Below are positions 1-7,977 of a stretch of DNA of 64,000 nt, piece after piece. Under the pieces are notes generated by a model. That model was not told where the DNA came from. It ran no database searches and saw nothing but the letters and a program-made list of their open reading frames with translations. Each line of letters opens with the position of its first letter. Positions within the stretch are counted from its first letter, which is position 1. Where the stretch lies: positions 310,001 through 374,000 of the forward strand of contig NZ_JAJTBG010000002.1 in NCBI RefSeq assembly GCF_021287045.1, read 5' to 3'. A program made the translations under genes and the position numbers. Origin of the DNA: Oryzomicrobium sp. (lineage in GTDB: Bacteria; Pseudomonadota; Gammaproteobacteria; Burkholderiales; Rhodocyclaceae).

Positions 1-124
1 GTTCGTGATCAGCCACGAAATCATCCCCGAATCCCACCGCCGCGGCCGGGAAACTCTGGCCACCCTGGGCCTGGTGGGCGGCTTCGCGGTGATGATGCTG
101 CTCGACACCGCTCTGGGCGCCTGA
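1..124 (+). CDS. ZIP family metal transporter, C-terminal end (partial)
   Basis: The window opens inside a plus-strand gene. The 40 visible residues begin with FVISHEIIPESHRRG, continue through a hydrophobic helix (ATLGLVGGFAVMMLLD) and stop at a TGA at 122-124. The HEIIPESHR motif followed by a final membrane helix is typical of the last two helices of ZIP-family zinc/divalent-metal importers. Only the end is present, so the substrate and the full length cannot be judged. Confidence 0.75.
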   Translation, partial: FVISHEIIPESHRRGRETLATLGLVGGFAVMMLLDTALGA

Positions 125-333
125 CCCAGCGAGGGCAGGGTAGGAGAGGCAAAAGGGCCGGACTTGCTCCGGCCCCTCAGTGAAACGCCGCGTCAGGACT
201 CGATCCTGGCGCGGCGTCGTTGCAGACCCGCATGGATGCTCGCTCTCCAGGGCCGATGCCCGGAAAGCAAGGCGGGGCGCGGGGTTTGGTTTTGGCGAAA
301 AGAGCAGGGCAGGGGAAGGGCGCCCCTCCCGGA

Positions 334-1035
334 TCAGCCCTGGACCGCCGCCAGTTCCGCCTCGCCCAGCCAGCGCCACTCGCCCTCGGGCAGATCGTCG
401 GGCAGGGCGAGGCCGCCCACCGCCACCCGGCACAGGGCCTCGACCCGGTTGCCGGCGGCGGCCACCATGCGCTTCACCTGGTGGTACTTGCCCTCGGTGA
501 TGGTCAGCAGCAGCACCGTGGGCTCCACCAGCTCGGCGCCGGCGGCCTGGGTGGCCTCGGTCTCGTCGTTGAGCCACACCCCGTCGAGCAATTTCTGGGT
601 AAAGGCCGCGTCGGCGGCGTGCTTCAGGCCGACCCGGTAGGTCTTGGGTACCTTGCGCTTGGGCGAGGTCAGGGCGTGGATGAACTGGCCGTCGTCGGAC
701 ATCAGCAGCAGCCCGGTGGTGTCGCTGTCGAGCCGTCCCACAGGCTGCACGCCCCGCTCCACCAGGGGCTCGGGCAGCAGGGCGAACACACCCTTGTTGA
801 ACATCGGGTCCCGGGAGCATTCATAGCCCTCGGGCTTGTTGACCATCAGGTAGGCCTTTTCCCGGTACTCCCAGGGCTCGTCGTCCACCTCGAAGCGCAG
901 CCCGACCGGCTCCACCTCCAGGAAGGGGTCTTCGATCCGCTCGCCGTTAATCGTCAGCCAGCCGTTGCGCACCAGCTGGCGGCATTCCTTGCGGCTGCCG
1001 AAGCCCTGGCTCTGCAAGAGACGGTCGAGTTGCAT
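334..1035 (-). CDS. rsuA: RsuA/RluB-family rRNA pseudouridine synthase (16S U516 type)
   Basis: A 233-residue protein with an N-terminal S4 RNA-binding domain (about residues 1-50, MQLDRLLQSQGFGSRKECRQ) and a pseudouridine synthase domain. The catalytic motif GRLDSDTTGLLL is present with the nucleophilic aspartate at residue 103, and YHQVKRM near residue 185 is the usual family motif. Enzymes of this family isomerise a uridine in ribosomal RNA, and length and sequence fit RsuA, which modifies 16S rRNA U516. The gene stands alone, convergent with the ZIP gene and divergent from flgB. RsuA versus the close RluE/RluB relatives cannot be separated with certainty by eye. Confidence 0.85.
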   Translation of the reverse strand: MQLDRLLQSQGFGSRKECRQLVRNGWLTINGERIEDPFLEVEPVGLRFEVDDEPWEYREKAYLMVNKPEGYECSRDPMFNKGVFALLPEPLVERGVQPVGRLDSDTTGLLLMSDDGQFIHALTSPKRKVPKTYRVGLKHAADAAFTQKLLDGVWLNDETEATQAAGAELVEPTVLLLTITEGKYHQVKRMVAAAGNRVEALCRVAVGGLALPDDLPEGEWRWLGEAELAAVQG

Positions 1036-1172
1036 GGGCCCACCTTGTCAAAACAAATTCGGGCCGCAAGCTTACCAACAAGCGCGGCTGACAGGGAGAT
1101 GACAGGCAGGGCCACTAGACTCGGCCGACCGTCATTGCCACCCATAGTCACCGTTACTCCGGCCGCACCGCC

Positions 1173-1619
1173 ATGTCCGATCCGATCACGGGCCCCGCCT
1201 TCATCCCGCTCGCCACCAGCGGTTCCGACAACCGCTTCCAGGAAGCGGCGCTGAATGTCCTGGCCAAGCGCCAGTCCATGATCGCCTCCAACATCGCCAA
1301 TGCCGACACGCCCCAGTACAAGGCGGTGGACATCGACTTCGCCGAGGCCCTGCACACCGCGCTGAACAACGTGCAGCGCAAGCCGGTGGAGCTCAACCTC
1401 ACTGCCACCAGCCACATCCCGGCCCACGGCAGCCCGGCCCCCATCGGCCAGACCCTGCTCTACCACCAGCCCTACCAGGCGGCGGTGGACGGCAACACCG
1501 TCGAAATGGACGTGGAACGGGCCAAGTTCTCCGAGAACTCGATCCGCTACGAATTCGCCGTGCAGCAGGTGGGCAGCGACTTCAAGGAAATGATGCAGAT
1601 GCTCACGTCCCTGACGTAA
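1173..1619 (+). CDS. flgB: Flagellar basal-body rod protein FlgB, stand-alone copy
   Basis: 148 residues with the flagellar rod signature near the N-terminus (ALNVLAKRQSMIASNIANADTPQYKAVDIDF, about residues 26-55), a variable middle, and a C-terminal amphipathic helix (RAKFSENSIRYEFAVQQVGSDFKEMMQMLTSL) that packs into the rod. FlgB forms the proximal rod next to the MS ring and lacks a cleaved signal peptide. It is normally followed at once by flgC and the rest of the flg operon; here the next gene is an OsmC-like protein and no other flagellar gene is in the window. Either the flg cluster is split in this genome or this is a second copy. Confidence 0.85.
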   Translation: MSDPITGPAFIPLATSGSDNRFQEAALNVLAKRQSMIASNIANADTPQYKAVDIDFAEALHTALNNVQRKPVELNLTATSHIPAHGSPAPIGQTLLYHQPYQAAVDGNTVEMDVERAKFSENSIRYEFAVQQVGSDFKEMMQMLTSLT

Positions 1620-1790
1620 GCCGCATCGCCATGACGCCGCTGCCGGTAGCAGCGCATGAGGCTCAATCAAACTAAGCCTCACCCCCGAAAAAGATCGTTT
1701 TACGCTCCGGCGCCGTGCCCCTAGCATGAACGGATCAGCGCAGGACGGGCCCACCACCCCGGTGGCCCCCGGCCCTGCAAGGAACCCGCC

Positions 1791-2240
1791 ATGTCCCAGC
1801 ACCACACCGCCATCGCCTGGCAGCGCGCGCCCCACGCCGCCGAGCCCGGCACCTACTCGCGCAACCACCTGGCCAGCCTCGCCGGCGGCCAGACCGTGGC
1901 CGTCTCGGCCTCCCCCGAATACAAGGGCGACCCGGCCTGCGCCGACCCGGAACAGCTGCTCCTCACCGCCCTGGCCAGCTGCCACATGCTCACCTTCCTG
2001 GCTATCGCCGACGTCCAGGGCTACCGGGTCGAGTCCTACCGGGACGAACCGGTGGCCCACCTGGAAAAGAACGAGGCCGGCCGCCTGGCGGTGACGCGCA
2101 TCGAGCTCAACCCCCAGGTTGCCTTCTCCGGCGACAAGCGGCCCGACGCCATGGCCCTGGCCCGTCTGCATGACGGTGCCCACCGCCACTGTTTCATCGC
2201 CCATTCGATCACCGCCCAGGTCACGGTCAACGCGGCGTGA
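1791..2240 (+). CDS. OsmC/Ohr-like family protein
   Basis: 149 residues. The first conserved cysteine lies in LLLTALASCHML (Cys64) and the second in HRHCFIAHS (Cys134), the two-cysteine pattern of OsmC-like peroxidases, with the DPEQLLLTAL stretch typical of the family. Members reduce organic hydroperoxides with a reactive cysteine, using lipoyl or thiol reductants; the HCFIAHS form belongs to the less studied YhfA/OsmC-like branch, so peroxidase activity is inferred. It lies 64 bases before the crotonase gene and may be cotranscribed with it. Confidence 0.8.
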   Translation: MSQHHTAIAWQRAPHAAEPGTYSRNHLASLAGGQTVAVSASPEYKGDPACADPEQLLLTALASCHMLTFLAIADVQGYRVESYRDEPVAHLEKNEAGRLAVTRIELNPQVAFSGDKRPDAMALARLHDGAHRHCFIAHSITAQVTVNAA

Positions 2241-2304
2241 CGCCAGCGCCACGCATGCCCATTACAACCGACCGGACCACGCCCCCACCCCAACGGAGCC
2301 CGCG

Positions 2305-3111
2305 ATGACCGCCCAACTTGCTACCCCACCCCTGCTGCACCGCGACGACCGGGACGGGGTGGTCACCCTCACCCTCGACCGCCCCGGCCAGTTCAACGCC
2401 CTGAGCGAGGGCCTGCTGGACGCCCTGCAAACCGAGCTGGATCGCATCGCCAGCGACCCGGCGGTGCGCTGCGTCGTCCTGGCCGGGGCCGGCAAGGCCT
2501 TCAGCGCCGGCCACGATCTGCGCGAGATGCGCGCCAGCCCCCGCCTCTCCTACTACCAGGCCCTGTTCAACCGCTGCGGCCGCCTGATGCAGAGCCTGCA
2601 AGCCCTGCCGGTGCCGGTGATCGCCCGGGTCCACGGCATCGCCACCGCCGCCGGCTGCCAGCTGGTGGCCAGCTGCGACCTGGCGATCGCCGCCGCAAGC
2701 GCCCGCTTCGCCGTCTCCGGCATCAACGTCGGCCTGTTCTGCGCCACCCCGGCGGTGGCCCTGTCGCGCAACGTCTCGGCCAAGCGCGCCTTCGACATGC
2801 TGGTCACCGGCCGCTTCATCGACGCCGCCACCGCCGCCGACTGGGGCCTGATCAACGCCGCCGTGCCCGACGACGCCCTGGATGCGGCCGTCGCCGCCAA
2901 GGTCGGCGAAATCCTGGCCAAGAGCCCGGCGGCGGTGCGCTACGGCAAGGCCATGTTCTACCGCCAGCGGCAGATGGCCCTGGGCGATGCCTACGCCTTC
3001 GCTGCCGACGTGATGGCGCGCAACATGATGGAGCCGGACGCCGCCGAGGGCATCGACGCCTTCCTCGCCAAGCGCGCCCCGCAGTGGCGTTCCCCGGACG
3101 CGTCGGCCTGA
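2305..3111 (+). CDS. Crotonase-fold protein, ECHDC3-like enoyl-CoA hydratase family
   Basis: 268 residues from the ATG at 2305, where the crotonase fold begins (an upstream in-frame start would add about 62 unrelated residues). AGAGKAFSAGHDLREM (about 60-75) contributes the first oxyanion-hole region and HGIATAAGCQLVASCDLAIA (110-129) the second. The two glutamates that activate water in classical enoyl-CoA hydratases are replaced by Gln119 and Gly139 (FAVSGINVGLFC). The GCQLVASCD and NVGLFC stretches match what I recall of ECHDC3-type proteins, a branch of unclear activity. It probably binds an acyl-CoA, but hydration is doubtful. Enoyl-CoA hydratase would be the automatic name. Confidence 0.8.
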   Translation: MTAQLATPPLLHRDDRDGVVTLTLDRPGQFNALSEGLLDALQTELDRIASDPAVRCVVLAGAGKAFSAGHDLREMRASPRLSYYQALFNRCGRLMQSLQALPVPVIARVHGIATAAGCQLVASCDLAIAAASARFAVSGINVGLFCATPAVALSRNVSAKRAFDMLVTGRFIDAATAADWGLINAAVPDDALDAAVAAKVGEILAKSPAAVRYGKAMFYRQRQMALGDAYAFAADVMARNMMEPDAAEGIDAFLAKRAPQWRSPDASA

Positions 3112-3189
3112 CTGACGGCCATGCCGGCATACGGACCGGCCGGGGCGCCACGCCCGCAGCGCCGGCCCGGCATCGCGTAGGATGCGGCC

Positions 3190-4290
3190 ATGTCCCGAAG
3201 CGCACCTTCTTCCCACCTGCCCAAGCCACCGCCGGATACGGCAACCGCAGGCGACTCCGGCAATTTCGCCGATTCTGCCGACTCCACCGGCCCCGCCTGC
3301 CGGGCCGATGCGCCCCCGCGTCAGCGGGAAGCGCCGCGCCGCCTGCCGCCGCTGATCGCCCTGTCCTACTTCGAAGCCGCCGCCCGCACCGGCAGCTTCG
3401 TCGAGGCCGCCCGGCTGCTGCACGTTTCCCCCGCCGCCATCAGCCACCAGGTGAAGGCCCTGGAGGCCCACCTGGGCATCGCACTGTTCGTCCGCCAGCC
3501 GCACCGGGTGGTGCTGACCCGGTCCGCCGAGGCCGCCCTGCCGCGCCTGCAAGAGGGCTTTGCCGCCCTGGCCGAGGCGGTGGAGCAACTGCGCGCCCAC
3601 GATGAGGATCAGGCCGTAGTCACGGTCTGCGCCGAGCCCCTGTTCGCCACCAAGTGGCTGGTGCCGCGCCTGCACCGCTTCTACGCCCGCTGCCCCGAGG
3701 CCGAGGTACGCCTGCAGGCCAGCTTGAGTTCGGTGGACTCCGCCCCCGGCGGCCCGGTCACCGCGGCCAGCTTTCGCCGTGCCGGCATCGACCTGTCGGT
3801 ACGCCTCGGCTACGGCCAGTACGCCGACCTGGAGGCCGCGCCCCTGCTCGATCTCGACCTGGTGCCCCTGTGCGCCCCGGCCCTGGCGCCGCGCCTGGTG
3901 ACGCCGGCCGACCTACTCGCCGTACCCCTGCTGTGCGACAGCACCCTGCTGCGCCCGGCGGAACGCTTCGGTTGGGCCGAGTGGCTGCGCGCTGCCGGGG
4001 TGGCGGTGCCCGCGCCGCTGCGCGAACAGCGCTTCGGCAACGGCCTGCTGGCCCTGGAGGCCGCCGCCACCGGTCAGGGGGTGCTGCTCGGCAGCGCCGC
4101 CCTGACCCAGGCCGAGCAGGCGGCGGACAAGCTGGTGGTGGCCTTCCCCCAGCCGCTCCGCGCCCCTGTCGCCTACCACGTGGTGTGCCCCCCAGGCGCC
4201 CTGGAACGGCCCATCGTCGCCGCCTTCCGCGACTGGCTGCGCGAAGAGCTGGCGCGGGATGCGCACGGGCCGGCGGCCGCAGCGCCCTGA
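3190..4290 (+). CDS. LysR-type transcriptional regulator (GcvA-like)
   Basis: 366 residues. A helix-turn-helix of LysR type is at about residues 53-112 (FEAAARTGSFVEAARLLHVSPAAISHQVKALE), followed by a periplasmic-binding-protein-like effector domain. The ALSYFEAAARTGSF start and the way the domain reads are like GcvA-type regulators. The first 50 residues are Pro/Ser/Ala-rich and unlike family members; the true start may lie downstream, although no clearly better start codon precedes the HTH. The DMT transporter gene follows 34 bases later on the same strand and is a plausible partner or target. Confidence 0.85.
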   Translation: MSRSAPSSHLPKPPPDTATAGDSGNFADSADSTGPACRADAPPRQREAPRRLPPLIALSYFEAAARTGSFVEAARLLHVSPAAISHQVKALEAHLGIALFVRQPHRVVLTRSAEAALPRLQEGFAALAEAVEQLRAHDEDQAVVTVCAEPLFATKWLVPRLHRFYARCPEAEVRLQASLSSVDSAPGGPVTAASFRRAGIDLSVRLGYGQYADLEAAPLLDLDLVPLCAPALAPRLVTPADLLAVPLLCDSTLLRPAERFGWAEWLRAAGVAVPAPLREQRFGNGLLALEAAATGQGVLLGSAALTQAEQAADKLVVAFPQPLRAPVAYHVVCPPGALERPIVAAFRDWLREELARDAHGPAAAAP

Positions 4291-4324
4291 CGAACGACCA
4301 TCAACCCCACCCGGGACTTCTCCC

Positions 4325-5176
4325 ATGCCCCCGCTGCGCCTCCTGCTGTTCGTCGCACTGGCCATGGTGGCCTTTGCCGCCAACTCCCTGTTCTGCCGTC
4401 TGGCCCTGCGCGAAACCGGCATCGACGCCGCCAGCTTCACCACCCTGCGACTGGTTTCCGGGGCGCTCATGCTGTGGCTGCTGGTGCGTCTGCGCGGCGG
4501 GGCCAATGGTGGAAAGCACGGCAGCTGGGCCTCGGCCCTGGCCCTGTTCGCCTACGCCGCCGCCTTTTCCTTCGCCTACCGTACCCTGCCCGCCGGGGCC
4601 GGAGCGCTGCTGCTCTTCGGCGCGGTGCAGGCCACCATGATCGGCTACGGCCTGTGGCGCGGCGAACGCCTCGGCGCCCGCCAATCCGCCGGCATGGCAT
4701 TGGCTGCGGCCGGTCTGGTGGGATTGCTGCTGCCCGGATTGTCCGCCCCACCGTTGCAGGGTGCCGTGCTGATGCTGGCCAGCGGCGTCGCCTGGGGGGT
4801 CTATTCGCTGCGCGGCCGCGGCGTCGCCAACCCGGCCGCCAGCACCACCGGCAACTTCCTGCGCGCCGTGCCCTTCGCCCTGGCCCTGAGCCTGGTCCAG
4901 CTTTCCAGCGCCAGCGTCGATGCCGCCGGTGCCGCTTACGCCGTGGCTTCCGGCGCCCTGGCCTCGGGCCTGGGCTACGCCCTGTGGTACGGCGCCCTGC
5001 CGATGCTGCGCGCCACCACCGCCGCCACGGTGCAGCTGAGCGTGCCGGTGCTCGCCGCCTTGGGCGCGGCGGCCTTCCTCGGCGAGGCCATCACCCTGCG
5101 GCTGATGTTGGCGTCGCTCGCCGTGCTGGGCGGCATCGCCCTGGTGATCCGCAGCCCGCGCCGGGGCAGCCGCTAG
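4325..5176 (+). CDS. EamA/DMT-superfamily permease
   Basis: 283 residues from the ATG at 4325, chosen because the first membrane helix (PPLRLLLFVALAMVAFAAN) begins immediately after it. About ten hydrophobic segments form two EamA repeats; the NSLFCRLALRETGIDAASFTTLRLVSGAL stretch and the C-terminal AATVQLSVPVLAALGAAAFLGEAIT are standard DMT motifs. Such proteins export metabolites or amino acids at the inner membrane. The substrate cannot be inferred. It follows a LysR regulator with a short gap, suggesting one unit. Confidence 0.8.
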   Translation: MPPLRLLLFVALAMVAFAANSLFCRLALRETGIDAASFTTLRLVSGALMLWLLVRLRGGANGGKHGSWASALALFAYAAAFSFAYRTLPAGAGALLLFGAVQATMIGYGLWRGERLGARQSAGMALAAAGLVGLLLPGLSAPPLQGAVLMLASGVAWGVYSLRGRGVANPAASTTGNFLRAVPFALALSLVQLSSASVDAAGAAYAVASGALASGLGYALWYGALPMLRATTAATVQLSVPVLAALGAAAFLGEAITLRLMLASLAVLGGIALVIRSPRRGSR

Positions 5177-5262
5177 CCGCCCTTTCCACTCCGATGGAAT
5201 AAAATCGCCGCCCGGGCCGCCATTGCCATGGCGGTGTTTCCTTTCACGGCCAGGCGACAAGA

Positions 5263-6234
5263 ATGACTTCCCAAAGCAACGGCGCATTCTCCGGCGCCGA
5301 TTCGCGGCATTCGTGGCGCGAGTACGCCCAGCGCATGAACCGGGTGATCGACCACATCGACCGGCACCTGGCCGGTACGGTGGACCTGGCCAGCATCGCC
5401 GATGTGGCCAATTTTTCGCCCTATCACTTTCATCGGCTGTTCCTCGCCTGGATGGGCGAAACCCTGGGGGACTACGTGCGGCGGCGGCGCCTCGAAGCCG
5501 GAGCCCTGATGCTGAACCACCAGCGCCACACGCCGGTGCTCAACATCGCCCTGGACGTGGGCTTTGGTTCCAGCGAGGCCTTTTCCCGGGCCTTCAAGCA
5601 GCACTTCGGCATGACCCCGAGCGATTGGCGCAAGAGCGCCCCCGCCCGCCGGGAGGCCAGCCTGGCGGCGCAACGCAATCCCGATCAGGCGGAAAGCAAG
5701 CGCGATCAGGTGCCGGGGGAGGGGAGCGGCCATGATGGCGAACCCCTTTTCGAGGAGCCCATCATGAACGTCACGATTGCCACCCTGGCCCCGGTACGGG
5801 TCGCCTATATGCGCCACATCGGCCCCTACGGCCCGAGCATCAGCCGCTTCTGGCAAGAGCAATTCCTGCCCTGGCGCCACGCCAATGGGCTGGAGCAGGC
5901 CTCCTGCTACGGCATCGGCTACGACGACCCCGACGTCACCCCGCCCGGCAAGTGCCGCTACGATGCCTGCGTGGTGGTTCCGGAGGAATTCGTCGCCCAT
6001 GCCCCCGTCAGCATCGCCACCCTGCCGGGGGGACGTTATGCCGTGGCCGATTTCCGTGGCGACGGCCCGGCCATCGGCGGCGCCTGGACCGAGCTGCTGC
6101 GCCGCTGGCTGCCCAGCAGCGGCATGCAGCCTGACAGCCGGCCGTTCTTCGAGTACTACCCGGCCGATGCCTACTACGATGCCGCCAGCGGCATCATGGA
6201 ATGCCAGCTGTGTGTGCCAGTGCGGCCCCTGTAG
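5263..6234 (+). CDS. AraC-family regulator with C-terminal GyrI-like effector domain
   Basis: 323 residues. An AraC/XylS DNA-binding domain with two helix-turn-helix units occupies about residues 24-118 (IDRHLAGTVDLASIADVANFSPYHFHRLF and ALDVGFGSSEAFSRAFKQHFGMTPSDWR). After a charged linker, residues about 168-323 form a GyrI-like small-molecule-binding domain. The architecture is that of Rob/SoxS-like regulators which sense lipophilic ligands. The HTH-first order places it with the AraC-GyrI proteins rather than classical AraC. It is transcribed alone and followed by a hairpin terminator. Confidence 0.87.
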   Translation: MTSQSNGAFSGADSRHSWREYAQRMNRVIDHIDRHLAGTVDLASIADVANFSPYHFHRLFLAWMGETLGDYVRRRRLEAGALMLNHQRHTPVLNIALDVGFGSSEAFSRAFKQHFGMTPSDWRKSAPARREASLAAQRNPDQAESKRDQVPGEGSGHDGEPLFEEPIMNVTIATLAPVRVAYMRHIGPYGPSISRFWQEQFLPWRHANGLEQASCYGIGYDDPDVTPPGKCRYDACVVVPEEFVAHAPVSIATLPGGRYAVADFRGDGPAIGGAWTELLRRWLPSSGMQPDSRPFFEYYPADAYYDAASGIMECQLCVPVRPL

Positions 6235-6257
6235 CTTTCTGCCGCGACCGTGAAAAG

Positions 6258-6291
6258 GCAACGGCCACGCCAATGCGGGCCGTTGTTGTTT
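6258..6291 (+). terminator. Probable rho-independent terminator after the AraC-GyrI gene
   Basis: An 8-bp stem CAACGGCC/GGCCGTTG (6259-6266 with 6278-6285) encloses an 11-base loop and is followed by a T-rich run (TTGTTTTG). It lies about 25 bases after the stop codon of the AraC-GyrI gene. Confidence 0.55.
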
Positions 6292-6407
6292 TGCTCAATC
6301 GGGTCAGGTTGCAGGCTGTAGACGGCCCAACGACGCGCCTCTCGCCGGCACTCATCGAACGCTGTGAAAAAGCGTCAGCCGGTGCATGAATACCGGGATA
6401 GCGCGGA

Positions 6408-6848
6408 TCACTCCTGGGCCAGGGCCGAGGGCGGCATCAGCCGTTGCACCCGTTTGCTGTACAGCTGGGCTTTGCGCGGAAAGCCGGAGTGGTAGGCCTC
6501 CACCGCCGCCCAGAGATCGCCATAGCGGGCCACGTAACCGGCCAGAATCCAGGCCGCCGTCTGGACGTTGGTGCAGCGGTCCTTGAGCTTTTCCCGGGTG
6601 ATCCCGAACTTGGCCAGGGTCGGCAGCCAGCCGGTGCCGATCTGCATCAGGCCGATGTACATCGTGCCGTTCTTGCTGCGGGCCACCGCATTTGGATTGC
6701 CGCCGGATTCGATTTTGGCGATGGCCTTGAGGACATCGACCGGCACATCGTGTTGTTCCGCCGCTTCTTCGAAGCAGGCCTGGGCTACCAGGGGAAAGCA
6801 ACAGAACAGGGTAAGCATCACCCGAAAAAACCATTGGCGCGGGGTCAT
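6408..6848 (-). CDS. Secreted lytic transglycosylase (SLT/IagB-like)
   Basis: 146 residues with a signal peptide (RVMLTLFCCFPLVAQA, cleavage near residue 24) and a single SLT domain. The catalytic glutamate is Glu47 in AIAKIESGGNPNA, and the downstream GLMQIGTGWLPTL and YHSGFPRKAQLYSKRV blocks are the standard lysozyme-like motifs. The short single-domain form resembles IagB/VirB1 enzymes that open peptidoglycan for secretion, pilus or conjugation machinery, but no such machinery is next to it. It acts in the periplasm. Confidence 0.85.
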   Translation of the reverse strand: MTPRQWFFRVMLTLFCCFPLVAQACFEEAAEQHDVPVDVLKAIAKIESGGNPNAVARSKNGTMYIGLMQIGTGWLPTLAKFGITREKLKDRCTNVQTAAWILAGYVARYGDLWAAVEAYHSGFPRKAQLYSKRVQRLMPPSALAQE

Positions 6849-7111
6849 GGGAGCTCCTCGTCAAGGTGTTGGTCACAACCCAGGCCGCGCAAGATGCAAG
6901 TCACGAAACTTGCCGGGCATGGTGTCGTCACCGCAGGGCGGGCGAACTCTTACCTATCTCGGGGATGCGCAGTGGGCCTTCATGGGATTTTTCTCCGGGG
7001 TGGTTGAGGGAAGAGAGTGATCCCGGAGCAAGCCATTGATAATAATGGAAAGTTTACTTTTTTTCCAGCACATCCCAGGGGCATCAAGGGTGAGCCACCC
7101 GCTTGCTCCGA

Positions 7112-7702
7112 TCACGCCAGCGGCAACCAGACGATGCGCCCCTGGCCGGCCTCGCTGAGCGCCACGACAAACGCATCGGCCAAGGTTTCGGCCAGGGTGA
7201 AGGCGAACTCGACCTGATCCCCGTGCCGTACCGCGTGCAACGTTGCCCCTGCGGCCTCCAGTTCCCGGCGCAACAGATCTTCGAGGGCGTAGGGCACCTG
7301 GCAGCACAGATCCCGCTTCCGGACGATGGCGACCTTCTCGGCACCGCGCAGCGCCTGGGCCACGCAATCCGTATAGGCCCGCACCAAACCACCGGCCCCC
7401 AGCTTCACACCGCCGTAGTAACGCACCACCGTCGCCAGTACCCCTTCCAGGTCCTGGTGGCGCAGCACATCGAGCATCGGCCGCCCCGCCGTGCCGCTAG
7501 GCTCGCCGTCATCCACCGCCGCCGACTGCCCACCGGCCAGCAGCGCCCAACAGACATGAGCCGCCCCCGGATGCTCGGCACGTAACCCGGTAACGATGAC
7601 TTGCGCCGTGGCCCGATCGGCCACCGGCTGCACGCAGCCGATGAAACGGCTTTTTTTGATCAGCAGTTCGCTGTGGACGGCAGCGGCAAGGGTTTGGGAC
7701 AT
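7112..7702 (-). CDS. IMPACT/YigZ family protein
   Basis: 196 residues. The N-terminal UPF0029 domain contains KKSRFIGCVQPV, AAHVCWALLAGG, DDGEPSGTAGRPMLDVLRHQDLEGVLATVVRYYGGVKLGAGGLVRAYTDC, which is the family hallmark; a short C-terminal domain of YigZ type follows. Members are related to the eukaryotic GCN1-binding IMPACT protein; the bacterial role is unsettled. It is a single gene upstream of the defence operon and belongs to the ordinary chromosome by composition. Confidence 0.85.
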   Translation of the reverse strand: MSQTLAAAVHSELLIKKSRFIGCVQPVADRATAQVIVTGLRAEHPGAAHVCWALLAGGQSAAVDDGEPSGTAGRPMLDVLRHQDLEGVLATVVRYYGGVKLGAGGLVRAYTDCVAQALRGAEKVAIVRKRDLCCQVPYALEDLLRRELEAAGATLHAVRHGDQVEFAFTLAETLADAFVVALSEAGQGRIVWLPLA

Positions 7703-7977
7703 CGCGGAAAGAAGGGGGTACCTGCCGTTGCGCTACTAATGCTGATCAATGACTGCTTCAGTAACCAACGTAGGACAGCTCCCGACCCATTCCGGACCTT
7801 CAGCTATCTGACTTGGTAACGTCAGCTTACTGAGCGCAGCAGACGTTCAGAGCATCTGCTAGACGCGAACTCCTCGGCCTTAGCTGCCGGTGGCAATTAG
7901 ATTCGCCAACGTCATATATGGAATGGGATCCAGACATAAGCATGACGTCGATCTAAAAAGGCCATCGTCTCTTATCG

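Noticed and set aside
152-176. Hairpin GGGCCGG/CCGGCCC after the ZIP gene
   Set aside because: Stem without a clear T run in the plus direction; a TTTT in the minus direction is weak and about 160 bases beyond rsuA, so I do not call a terminator.
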